This document shows, piece by piece, positions 40,893 to 48,398 of a stretch of DNA of 64,000 nt. The translations under genes were made by a program, and so were the position numbers. The DNA comes from Haliea sp964022665 (lineage in GTDB: Bacteria > Pseudomonadota > Gammaproteobacteria > Pseudomonadales > Halieaceae), in assembly GCA_964022665.1 (NCBI GenBank), contig CAXIDF010000006.1, positions 62,001-126,000 on the forward strand. Reading direction: 5' to 3'. The first letter of the stretch is position 1. Each line of letters begins with the position of its first letter. The notes below the pieces were generated by a model, which worked only from the letters and a program-made list of their open reading frames with translations, was not told where the DNA came from and ran no database searches.

Positions 40893-42251
40893 GTGAAACT
40901 GCATATCGAAGAGCTGCCCTGGCAAGCGGATAGCGCGCCATTGTTCGCAGCGTTGCGCGACCTCCCCGGCGCCGCCTGGCTGGACAGCGCACAACCCTGG
41001 GCGAGCGGCGGTCGCTATGACATCCTGGTGGCGGACCCCATTGCAGAAACGCCACAGGCCCCGGATACCAGCGCGTCCAGCAGCTGCTGGAACAGCTACC
41101 TGCAAGCGCTGGCCGACCTGCACCGGGAGCGGTATGCGACTATCGCACCCGCCAGCCAGCGTCTGCCCTTCTGTGGCGGACTGCTGGGCTACCTCGGCTA
41201 CGAACCCGGCAACACCCTGCATGCGGTAACCCACCCCGGCGCCTCCGTGCCCACCTCGCCCGCTGCCGCCATAGGCTGCTACGACTGGTGTATTGTGCAG
41301 GACCATTTATTACAGCGCTCTGCTTTAGTGGCCATGCCGTGGGTTGCAGGCAGCGCGCGGGCCGACATTCGCGCCCGGCTGACAACGGCCAATTACTCCT
41401 TGCGGCCTTTCACCCTCGGCGGCAGCTTCCAGCCCGCCATGAGTCGTAGCGATTACCACAGCGCCTTTGCCCACATTCAGGACTACATTGCAGCGGGCGA
41501 CTGCTACCAGGTCAACCTTGCACAACGCTTTGACGCCACCTACGACGGCGACCCTTTTACCGCCTACTGCGCCCTGCGTGAAGTCGCTGCGGCACCCTTT
41601 TCCGGCTACCTTGAGCCCGCAGCGCAACAGGCGCTGCTGTGCCTGTCACCTGAGCGCTTCATCTCCCTGCAGGGGCAACAGGTAGAAACGCGCCCAATAA
41701 AAGGCACACGCCCCCGCTTTGCCGACCCGGCACGTGACCTGCAAAGCGCCACCGCATTGCGGGAAAGCCCCAAGGACCGCGCCGAAAACCTGATGATTGT
41801 GGACCTGCTGCGCAACGACCTCGGGCGCAGCTGTGTGCCGGGCAGCATCCATGTCGAACAGCTGTTTGCACTGGAAAGCTATCCCACCGTACACCATCTG
41901 GTGAGCACTATCCGTGGCGAGCTGGCGGCCGGGCGCGGACCAGTCGACCTGTTGCGCGACAGCTTTCCAGGCGGCTCCATCACCGGCGCACCAAAACGCC
42001 GCGCCATGCAGATCATCGCCGAACTGGAACCCTGCAGCCGCGAGGCCTACTGCGGCTCACTGCTGTATATCAGCGCCGACGGGCACATGGACAGCAACAT
42101 CGCCATCCGCAGCCTGGTCGCCAATCACGGCAGCCTGCGCTGCTGGGGCGGCGGGGGCATTGTGGCCGACTCCGAAGTAGACCAGGAATACCAGGAAACC
42201 TACGACAAGGTCGGACGCTTCCTCAGCACACTGGAACAACGATTTCGTTAA
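40893..42251 (+). CDS. pabB: Aminodeoxychorismate synthase component I
   Basis: 452 residues from GTG 40893 (GGGGTGG just upstream); the upstream open region is not conserved. It converts chorismate and ammonia from PabA to 4-amino-4-deoxychorismate for folate. The PabB-specific active-site lysine is Lys270 in 'TRPIKGTRPR', where anthranilate synthases have Ala. 'DLLRNDLGR', 'VHHLVSTI', 'FPGGSITGAPKRRAMQII' and 'DSNIAIRSLV' bind chorismate and Mg. It is single and lacks a fused lyase domain, so PabC must be elsewhere. Confidence 0.94.
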   Translation: MKLHIEELPWQADSAPLFAALRDLPGAAWLDSAQPWASGGRYDILVADPIAETPQAPDTSASSSCWNSYLQALADLHRERYATIAPASQRLPFCGGLLGYLGYEPGNTLHAVTHPGASVPTSPAAAIGCYDWCIVQDHLLQRSALVAMPWVAGSARADIRARLTTANYSLRPFTLGGSFQPAMSRSDYHSAFAHIQDYIAAGDCYQVNLAQRFDATYDGDPFTAYCALREVAAAPFSGYLEPAAQQALLCLSPERFISLQGQQVETRPIKGTRPRFADPARDLQSATALRESPKDRAENLMIVDLLRNDLGRSCVPGSIHVEQLFALESYPTVHHLVSTIRGELAAGRGPVDLLRDSFPGGSITGAPKRRAMQIIAELEPCSREAYCGSLLYISADGHMDSNIAIRSLVANHGSLRCWGGGGIVADSEVDQEYQETYDKVGRFLSTLEQRFR

Positions 42252-42260
42252 CAGCATCGG

Positions 42261-42395
42261 CGGGGGCGCGTGTGACCGCGGGGGCGCGCGTGCCCGTGTG
42301 GAGTATGCAGGACCGTTGGCAGCATGGATGCTGCTATCGAGCCCCCATGGATGGGTTCACGGCGAGTCCAGCATACTCCACACGGACACGCGCGC
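42261..42395. repeat. Inverted-repeat element between convergent pabB and thrH
   Basis: A 25-bp inverted repeat (42284-42308 and 42371-42395, one mismatch) encloses 62 bp. The spacer contains two small palindromes built around the same CAT-GG-ATG core: GCAGCAT-GG-ATGCTGC (42319-42334) and CCCAT-GG-ATGGG (42344-42355). A 10-bp direct repeat CGGGGGCGCG precedes it (42261-42270 and 42279-42288). Folding as RNA would give a long stem usable as a two-way transcription end. The 'CCCATGGATGGGTTCACGG' stretch resembles a dispersed intergenic repeat that I recall from other marine gammaproteobacteria. It does not encode a transposase. Confidence 0.6.
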
Positions 42396-42429
42396 CCTAC
42401 TCCCTAGACCGCGAATACCACCCCCAGCA

Positions 42430-43047
42430 TCAAACACTCAACGCCCGCTCACTAGCCTCAACAAACGCCTGCTTCAATGACGGAAAGTCATGCAGCGCCT
42501 TGAACTGCGGAAACTCGTCAATCACATTCTGCGGCGCGTGGAACAGCAGACCCACATCCGCCTCTGCCAACATGGTAGTGTCATTGTAGGAGTCCCCCGC
42601 CGCGATAATGCGGTAGTGCAGACTGTGCAGGGCCTGCACCGAAGCCCGCTTGGGATCCTTCTGCCGCAGCTTGTAGTCCACCACTCTGCCCGTCTCGTCC
42701 ACTTCAAGACGATGACAGAACAACGTGGGCCAGCCCAACTGGCGCATCAGCGGCGCCGAGAATTCATAGAAGGTGTCCGACAGGATAATCACCTGAAACC
42801 GCTCGCGCAGCCAGTTGAGAAACTCGGCGGCACCCGGCAGCGGTTCCAGCGTGGCAATCACCGCCTGAATATCATCGATCTTCAGGCCGTGCTCATCCAG
42901 CAGGCGCAGGCGCTGTTTCATCAGCACATCGTAGTCGGGAATGTCGCGGGTAGTGGCGCGCAGGGCGTCAATGCCGGTTTTTTCCGCAAACGCAATCCAG
43001 ATTTCGGGGATGAGCACCCCTTCCAGGTCAAGGCAGGCCAGTTCCAC
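42430..43047 (-). CDS. thrH: Phosphoserine phosphatase / homoserine phosphotransferase ThrH
   Basis: 205 residues from GTG 43047. It is a HAD-family protein nearly collinear with Pseudomonas aeruginosa ThrH, beginning 'MELACLDLEGVLIPEIWIAF'. The nucleophile is Asp7. 'VIILSDTFYEFS' is motif II, the motif III lysine lies near residue 130, and 'IIAAGDSYNDTTML' is motif IV. ThrH dephosphorylates phosphoserine and can transfer the phosphate to homoserine, which bypasses ThrB. It is 83 bp downstream of cysB in the same direction. Confidence 0.94.
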   Translation of the reverse strand: MELACLDLEGVLIPEIWIAFAEKTGIDALRATTRDIPDYDVLMKQRLRLLDEHGLKIDDIQAVIATLEPLPGAAEFLNWLRERFQVIILSDTFYEFSAPLMRQLGWPTLFCHRLEVDETGRVVDYKLRQKDPKRASVQALHSLHYRIIAAGDSYNDTTMLAEADVGLLFHAPQNVIDEFPQFKALHDFPSLKQAFVEASERALSV

Positions 43048-43130
43048 GCTGTGTACTCCAAGAGGCTTTCAGGAAGCGGCCCAATCTACCCAAGCGCCGC
43101 ACGGGCCACAAGCGCAACGGGCACAAAAAA

Positions 43131-44105
43131 TCAGTACACGGGTAACTCAATGTCCGCGAACAGCGCCTCCAGCTCGGCCTTGCTGTGATGTGCAAACGCT
43201 TCCTTGACGATATCGCGGGTCAGATGTGGTGCAAAGTCCTCAATGAAGTCGTACATATAGCCGCGCAGAAAGGTGCCGCGACGGCAACCGATGCGGGTCA
43301 CGCTGCTGGCAAACAGGCGCGTGGCATCCAGCGCCACGAGGTCCGAGTCCGCGCGTTCGTCGTAGGCCATGGCGGCAACAATGCCGATGCCGAGACCCAG
43401 GCGCACGTAGGTTTTGATGACATCGGCATCGGCAGCGGTGAACACGACTTTGGGCACCAGACCACGTGCTACAAAAGCCTCGTCGAGTTTCGAGCGCCCG
43501 GTGAAACCGAACACGTAGGTCACAATGGGGTGCGCGGCTACGTCTTCCAGCGTCAGCTCGGAAAGCTGGGTCAGGGGATGATCGCGAGGCACCAGCACAC
43601 AGCGGTTCCAGCGGTAGCACGGCAGCATGATCAGGTCACTGAACAGCTCCAGGGCCTCGGTGGCGATGGCGAAATCCACCGTGCCATCCGCCGCCATTTC
43701 GGAGATCTGCATCGGTGTGCCCTGGTGCATGTGCAGCGACACGTCCGGATAGCGTTCAATGAAAGAGCGGATGGTCGCGGGCAAGGCGTAGCGCGCCTGA
43801 GTGTGCGTGGTCGCAATCGAGAGGCTGCCCTTACGCTCATTAGAGTACTCCTGGGCCACCTGTTTGATGCTCTCCACCTTGCGCAGCACTTCCCCTGCCG
43901 TTTGCAGAATGGCTTCCCCCGCCGGCGTGACGTGGGTTAGATGTTTACCGCTGCGGGCGAAGATCTCCACGCCCAGTTCATCTTCGAGTAAACGGATCTG
44001 CTTACTGATACCCGGCTGCGAGGTGTACAGGCTCTGTGCCGTTGCCGACACATTCAGGTCGTGGTGGGCGACTTCCCAGATGTAGCGCAGTTGCTGCAGT
44101 TTCAT
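43131..44105 (-). CDS. cysB: LysR-type transcriptional regulator CysB
   Basis: 324 residues from ATG 44105, like E. coli CysB. The N-terminal helix-turn-helix is 'LNVSATAQSLYTSQPGISKQIRLLEDELGVEIF' (18-50). The effector domain contains 'TTHTQARYALPATIRSFIERYPDVSLHMHQGTPMQI' (Thr100/Thr102-type N-acetylserine/sulfate pocket) and 'RSKLDEAF', 'VIKTYVRLGLGIGIVAAMAY'. It activates sulfate assimilation genes in response to N-acetylserine under sulfur limitation. In Pseudomonas cysB and thrH are also close together. The 130 bp upstream should hold its own promoter but no clear site can be named. Confidence 0.96.
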   Translation of the reverse strand: MKLQQLRYIWEVAHHDLNVSATAQSLYTSQPGISKQIRLLEDELGVEIFARSGKHLTHVTPAGEAILQTAGEVLRKVESIKQVAQEYSNERKGSLSIATTHTQARYALPATIRSFIERYPDVSLHMHQGTPMQISEMAADGTVDFAIATEALELFSDLIMLPCYRWNRCVLVPRDHPLTQLSELTLEDVAAHPIVTYVFGFTGRSKLDEAFVARGLVPKVVFTAADADVIKTYVRLGLGIGIVAAMAYDERADSDLVALDATRLFASSVTRIGCRRGTFLRGYMYDFIEDFAPHLTRDIVKEAFAHHSKAELEALFADIELPVY

Positions 44106-44234
44106 ACCCAAACCTCTCACCGCACGCGCTCACCACAGGGCCGCGGTGAGCGGGAGCTTATACAGAATAGTAGTTAAAGCTGGCTGTTGCCAAGATCAAT
44201 GGAATAACAGGCCCGTGGAATAAGAAACCGCGCG

Positions 44235-45134
44235 CTAGCGGTTGGCAACGCCGTGTGGCACATGGCCGGTGGCAATGTGCGGACTGGCGAGCTGGCAGTG
44301 AGTTTCCTGGTCGTCAAAAAACACATCCGCCTGGTAGGCGCGCAGGAACTCGGTCTTGTTCAGGCCACCGAGGAAGATGGATTCATCAATACGAATATTC
44401 CAGGCGCGCAGCGTACGTATCACGCGTTCATGTGCCGGCGCCGAGCGCGCGGTCACCAGCGCCGTGCGTATGGGTGCCTCACTGGCGGGAAACGCCTGCT
44501 GTAAACGATGCAGGGCCGCGAGAAAGGGTTGAAACGGCCCGCCACTCAGCGGTGTGCGCGCTGCTGCGCGTTCGCTGGCAGTGAAGGCTTCCAGCCCCTG
44601 CGACTTGTAGACCTGTTCAGCCTCATCGGAAAACACCACGGCATCGCCGTCAAAGGCGAAGCGCAGCTGGTCGGTGCCTGAATTGCCGCTCTTGTTGGAC
44701 ACCAGCGTGGCCGCGGCCACCCCACAGGCGAGCGCATAGCGCACATCCTCGGCTTCGTTGGAAAGAAACAGCTGGCACCCGAAGGCGTTGATATAGCGCC
44801 AGGGGCTTTCACCGCCACAAAAGGCCGCCCGGGTGATCGGTAGCTCGTAGTGTTGGATGGAGTTGAACACGCGCAGGCCGGTATCAGCACTGTTGCGCGA
44901 CAGCAACACCACTTCCACGCCCACACTATCGCCCAGCAGGGAATTCAGCCGCAGCATTTTCTGCACCAGCGGGAAGGCCTCGCCGGGTGCCAACGGCTCT
45001 TCTTCGTGAGCGATCTGGTATTCGGAATAGGCCTTCAGGCCATCCTGTTCGAACACCTGATGGCTGGCATCCAGATCGAACAGCGCGCGCGAAGAAATCG
45101 CGATAACCAGCTTATTGGGGGTTTCATCTGCCAT
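44235..45134 (-). CDS. Cytosolic 5'-nucleotidase (NT5C1-like)
   Basis: 299 residues. The family start 'KLVIAISSRALFDLDASHQVFEQDGLKAYSEYQ' carries the altered HAD motif 'SRALFDLD'. 'VEVVLLSRNSADTGLRVFNSIQHY' and 'ITRAAFCGGESPWRYINAFGCQLFLSNEAEDV' correspond to motif II and substrate regions, and 'VFFDDQETH' to motif IV. Eukaryotic members dephosphorylate AMP or pyrimidine 5'-monophosphates; bacterial members are presumed to do the same. It is separated from the neighbouring genes by 80-130 bp. Confidence 0.88.
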   Translation of the reverse strand: MADETPNKLVIAISSRALFDLDASHQVFEQDGLKAYSEYQIAHEEEPLAPGEAFPLVQKMLRLNSLLGDSVGVEVVLLSRNSADTGLRVFNSIQHYELPITRAAFCGGESPWRYINAFGCQLFLSNEAEDVRYALACGVAAATLVSNKSGNSGTDQLRFAFDGDAVVFSDEAEQVYKSQGLEAFTASERAAARTPLSGGPFQPFLAALHRLQQAFPASEAPIRTALVTARSAPAHERVIRTLRAWNIRIDESIFLGGLNKTEFLRAYQADVFFDDQETHCQLASPHIATGHVPHGVANR

Positions 45135-45217
45135 GGATGGCAGTGTAACCGCAACCCTCCTGCGCGCCTAGCAACCGTGATACGGGATGCCGGGGCGCGC
45201 CGAAAGGCCGCTGCAGC

Positions 45218-46570
45218 TCAGGCCTCCGGTGCGGGCTGACCGTCGAAATAGGCCCGGCTGATGCGAAACACCAGCGGCGCCAGCAGGATCAGCGCAATCA
45301 GGTTGGGGATGGCCATGAAGGCGTTTAGGGTATCGGCGATCAGCCAGACCAGCTCCAGATCGATCAGCGTACCCACCGGAATGGCCAGTACCCACAGCAG
45401 GCGAAAAGGCAGGCTGGCACGAATGCCAAACAGGAATACCGCGCAACGCTCGCCATAGAATGACCAGCCAATCATCGTGGTGAAGGCAAACAGGCAGAGC
45501 CCCAGGGTCACCACGTATTCACCCCCGGGCATGCCCTGGGCAAACGCCATGGATGTCAGGCTGGCGCCACTGACACCGGTGGGCAGTACATCCATGATAA
45601 CGATGACCAGCCCGGTCATGGTGCAGACGATAAGCGTGTCGATGAAGGTACCCAGCATGGCGATCATGCCCTGCTGTACCGGCTGACTGGTCTGCGCCGC
45701 AGCGTGCGCGATAGGCGCGCTGCCGAGGCCTGCCTCGTTGGAGAAGATGCCGCGCGCGACACCAAAGCGAATCGCTGCCCACACCGTCGCCCCGGCAAAG
45801 CCCCCCGCTGCGGCCGAGCCACTGAAGGCTGCGTTGACGATGGTGACTACTGCCGCTGGAATCGCCGTAACGTGGGTGACCAGTACCAGCACCCCCATGA
45901 GGATGTAGCCCAGTGCCATCATCGGTACCAGCCAGCTCGCGACGCGCGCAATCCGCTTCACACCGCCGAGAATCACGGCGGCGACCAGGCCCATCAGCAC
46001 CAGCCCCGTTGCCAGTGGTGGCACCGCGAGAAAGTCCTCAAGAACCTGCGCCACCGAGTTGGACTGCACTGTGTTGGCAATACCAAAGCCCGCCAGGGTA
46101 CCGAAAATCGCAAAGGCCCAGGCCAGCCAGTGCCAGCGCTGGTGCAGCCCATTGCGGATATAGTACATGGGCCCACCACTGTAGTTCCCCGCTGCGTCCT
46201 GCTCCCGGAAACGCACAGCGCAGACTGCTTCTGCGTATTTGGTTGCCATACCCACCAGCGCCGTAATCCACATCCAGAACAGGGCACCGGGGCCACCGAG
46301 CACAAGTGCAGTGGCAACACCGGCGATATTACCGGTACCAATGGTTGCCGAGAGTGAGGTCATGAGAGCGCTGAAGGGAGAAATATCACCCTGCCCCTGT
46401 CCTCCCCGGCCGCTGAAAAGAAGGCGGAATGCGCGGGGGATGTTGCGCAGGGTGAGAAAGCGCAAGCCTATGCTCAAGTAAAGGCCGGTGCCCAGCAAGA
46501 GAACCAGCATCACGGGGCCCCAGGCCCAGCTATTGATTGTGGTGACGAATTCGCCGAATGCCTGCATCAT
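45218..46570 (-). CDS. Alanine/glycine:cation symporter (AGCS family)
   Basis: 450 residues, about 11 transmembrane helices (LeuT fold). AGCS signatures: 'FLTLRNIPRAFRLLF', 'SPFSALMTSLSATIGTGNIAGVATAL', 'GPGALFWMWITALVGMATKYAEAVCAVRFRE', 'GGPMYYIRNGL' and 'GVARGIFSNEAGLGSAPIAHAAAQT'. It imports alanine or glycine with Na+ or H+. Two adjacent ATGs (46570, 46567) can start it. It begins 15 bp after the desulfhydrase gene end, so it may be co-transcribed with it. Confidence 0.93.
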   Translation of the reverse strand: MMQAFGEFVTTINSWAWGPVMLVLLLGTGLYLSIGLRFLTLRNIPRAFRLLFSGRGGQGQGDISPFSALMTSLSATIGTGNIAGVATALVLGGPGALFWMWITALVGMATKYAEAVCAVRFREQDAAGNYSGGPMYYIRNGLHQRWHWLAWAFAIFGTLAGFGIANTVQSNSVAQVLEDFLAVPPLATGLVLMGLVAAVILGGVKRIARVASWLVPMMALGYILMGVLVLVTHVTAIPAAVVTIVNAAFSGSAAAGGFAGATVWAAIRFGVARGIFSNEAGLGSAPIAHAAAQTSQPVQQGMIAMLGTFIDTLIVCTMTGLVIVIMDVLPTGVSGASLTSMAFAQGMPGGEYVVTLGLCLFAFTTMIGWSFYGERCAVFLFGIRASLPFRLLWVLAIPVGTLIDLELVWLIADTLNAFMAIPNLIALILLAPLVFRISRAYFDGQPAPEA

Positions 46571-46585
46571 TATTGTGACCCTGAA

Positions 46586-47602
46586 TTAACCGCTGGCGGC
46601 GGTGTGCAAGAAACCGAACTGGTCCGCCTGCGGGAACACACCGAATACGCCCCCGGAGTGCAGAAATACAATATCGCGCTGATCGTCGAACCGGCCCGTC
46701 GACAGCTCCTGCACGAGCCCATGGAAGGCCTTGCCGGTGTACACCGGATCGAGCAATACGCCTTCCAGTGCCGCCAGGTCTGCGATCACCCGCAATACCT
46801 CGGAGCTCGCCACACCGTAGCCCGCACCGACGTACCCATCGATCACGCGCGGTGTGACCGTTGCTGCGGGTTGGCCGGGGAAACGGCTGCGCCAGTCCGC
46901 TACATCCGTCGCAACCTTATTGAGAAAATACGCCTCATCGTCACAGACGTTGACGCCCCAGACCGTAAGCGGCAGAGCGTGCAGGGCCGTGCCCAGGGTG
47001 AGGCCCGCCTGGGTGCCGCCGGAACCCGTGGCGGTCACCAGATGGGCCGACTCGATATCCGCCCGAGCGAGGTCCTCGCGCAGTTCCTCACAGGCGGCAA
47101 TGTAGCCCCAGATACCCAGGCCATCGCTGCCGCCGGTGGGAATAATCAGCGCCTTTCTACCCAGCCCTGCGTAGTGCGCTCGCCAGCTTTCAAGCAAGGC
47201 GGGCAGTTCGGCAGCATAGTGGCTCTTGGGATAGCAATTGATGGTGGCACCGGCCAACTGACCGAGCAGGTAGTTGCCCTGCCCCGTAAGCGGTGTATCC
47301 CCGCGCAACACGAGGTGTGCCGAGAGGCCGGCCTGTGCCGCGGCATAAGCCGTTGCGCGACAATGGTTGCTTTGCAGACCACCGCAGGTGATCAGCGTGT
47401 CGTAGCCTTCGGCGAGCGCATGCGCAACGATAAATTCGAGTTTGCGCACCTTGTTGCCACTCAGCAGACAACCGGTCAGGTCATCGCGCTTGATCCAGAG
47501 GCGCTTGCCACGGCCCCAGCGCTCAGTGGCCCGGGGCAGGTACTGCAAGGGCGTGGGGCGCTGGGCCAGCGCAATCCTTGGCGGCAGCACAAGCCCTTTC
47601 AT
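46586..47602 (-). CDS. D-cysteine desulfhydrase / ACC deaminase-like PLP enzyme
   Basis: 338 residues. Fold-type II PLP enzyme with the Schiff-base Lys51 in 'LSGNKVRKLEF', 'CGGLQSNHCRATAYAA' for cofactor phosphate and substrate carboxylate, and the Gly-rich 'TATGSGGTQAGL'. 'RPTPLQYLPRATERWG' and 'LWIKRDDLTGC' are typical of the DcyD/ACC deaminase family. DcyD degrades D-cysteine to pyruvate, H2S and ammonia; true ACC deaminases differ by a few active-site residues that I cannot judge. It starts 1 nt inside the yajC stop (TGATG), so it is coupled to yajC. Confidence 0.85.
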   Translation of the reverse strand: MKGLVLPPRIALAQRPTPLQYLPRATERWGRGKRLWIKRDDLTGCLLSGNKVRKLEFIVAHALAEGYDTLITCGGLQSNHCRATAYAAAQAGLSAHLVLRGDTPLTGQGNYLLGQLAGATINCYPKSHYAAELPALLESWRAHYAGLGRKALIIPTGGSDGLGIWGYIAACEELREDLARADIESAHLVTATGSGGTQAGLTLGTALHALPLTVWGVNVCDDEAYFLNKVATDVADWRSRFPGQPAATVTPRVIDGYVGAGYGVASSEVLRVIADLAALEGVLLDPVYTGKAFHGLVQELSTGRFDDQRDIVFLHSGGVFGVFPQADQFGFLHTAASG

Positions 47603-47937
47603 CAGCCGATGGACTTGAGTGTTCCTTTCGGCAACACCGCGTGGATATGGATGCGCTGGAACTTCATGTCGACATTATTCGCCACGTTCAAGACCACATA
47701 GTTGTCGTCGAGCCCGGTGATACGGCCGAGAATTCCGGAGCTGGTTACCACTTCGTCGCCCTTGCCGAGCGCGGCCACCATCTGCGCATGCTCTTTCTGG
47801 CGCTTGCGCTGAGGACGGATGGCGATGAAGTAGAACAGCGCGAACAGCCCCACCAGAAACACAATCTGGAAGATCTCGCCGCCACCCTGGGCGCCACCCT
47901 GGGCCTGGGCGTGAGCACTGGCAATGAACAAACTCAT
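47602..47937 (-). CDS. yajC: Preprotein translocase subunit YajC
   Basis: 111 residues from ATG 47937; the longer open frame upstream is not part of YajC. One transmembrane helix ('IFQIVFLVGLFALFYFIAIRPQRKRQKEH') is followed by the 'ALGKGDEVVTSSGILGRITGLDDNYVVLNVANNVDMKFQRIHIHAVLPKGT' cytosolic domain. YajC accompanies SecDF-YidC in the holotranslocon. It is usually in queA-tgt-yajC-secD-secF. Here it is followed by a D-cysteine desulfhydrase gene, and neither tgt nor secDF is near it. Confidence 0.95.
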   Translation of the reverse strand: MSLFIASAHAQAQGGAQGGGEIFQIVFLVGLFALFYFIAIRPQRKRQKEHAQMVAALGKGDEVVTSSGILGRITGLDDNYVVLNVANNVDMKFQRIHIHAVLPKGTLKSIG

Positions 47938-48042
47938 GACAACTCCTTGCAGCCTGCGCCGACTGGCGCGAGCGGTAACGGGGGGGAAATAACAGGCGCC
48001 AAATGTACAGCGAAACCCTCGGTGCTGCAATCTGGCGGGCAG

Positions 48043-48198
48043 TCAGGACTGCAGCTCAAGGTCGTACACCATAATTTGTGGTGCATGATCGGAAAAACGC
48101 TGTGCCCTATGGGCCTCCTGCTGCGCCAACCAGTTGCAAAATCCCTTGCGCGCGGCAGCGCGGATGCCGTTGGTATTACAAGTTATGATGGTCGCCAC
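48043..48198 (-). pseudogene. xthA: Exonuclease III (xthA) remnant with the middle deleted
   Basis: A 51-codon frame from GTG 48198 to TGA 48045-48043. Its first 28 residues match the N-terminus of exodeoxyribonuclease III ('CNTNGIRAAARKGFCNWLAQQEA', compare 'NVNGIRAAARKGFFDWL' in full enzymes). The last 22 match its C-terminus ('RAQRFSDHAPQIMVYDLEL', including the catalytic 'SDHAP' motif). The roughly 200 residues between, including the Glu and Asp metal and nuclease sites, are missing. The deletion joined the ends in frame. The product cannot be a nuclease. The flanking 47938-48042 and 48199-48398 stretches contain nothing else I can support. Confidence 0.75.
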
Positions 48199-48398
48199 TG
48201 CGGGTTCCCGCTGTCAGGCCCGTGAGCGCTGGCACGAGGTACCTGCAGCGGGCAAAGCGCGCCAGTGTAACGGAATGCACCGGCGCCGTTCAATTCGCCT
48301 CAGGCCGCCGGCAATACTGCCCCTGCCATCGCCGCTTGTGTATCATGCCCCGACTTCAACCCGTATCCCCTGACGACGACTGGAGACTACTGACCGCC

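Noticed and set aside
40681..40896. Small open frame in the carboxylase/pabB intergenic region
   Set aside because: It has no RBS or recognisable sequence, and it overlaps the divergent promoter and pabB start.
48222..48398. N-terminal extension of the acyl-CoA synthetase
   Set aside because: It has low-complexity Arg/Cys-rich content, no homology and no signal peptide. The ATG at 48399 fits the family start.
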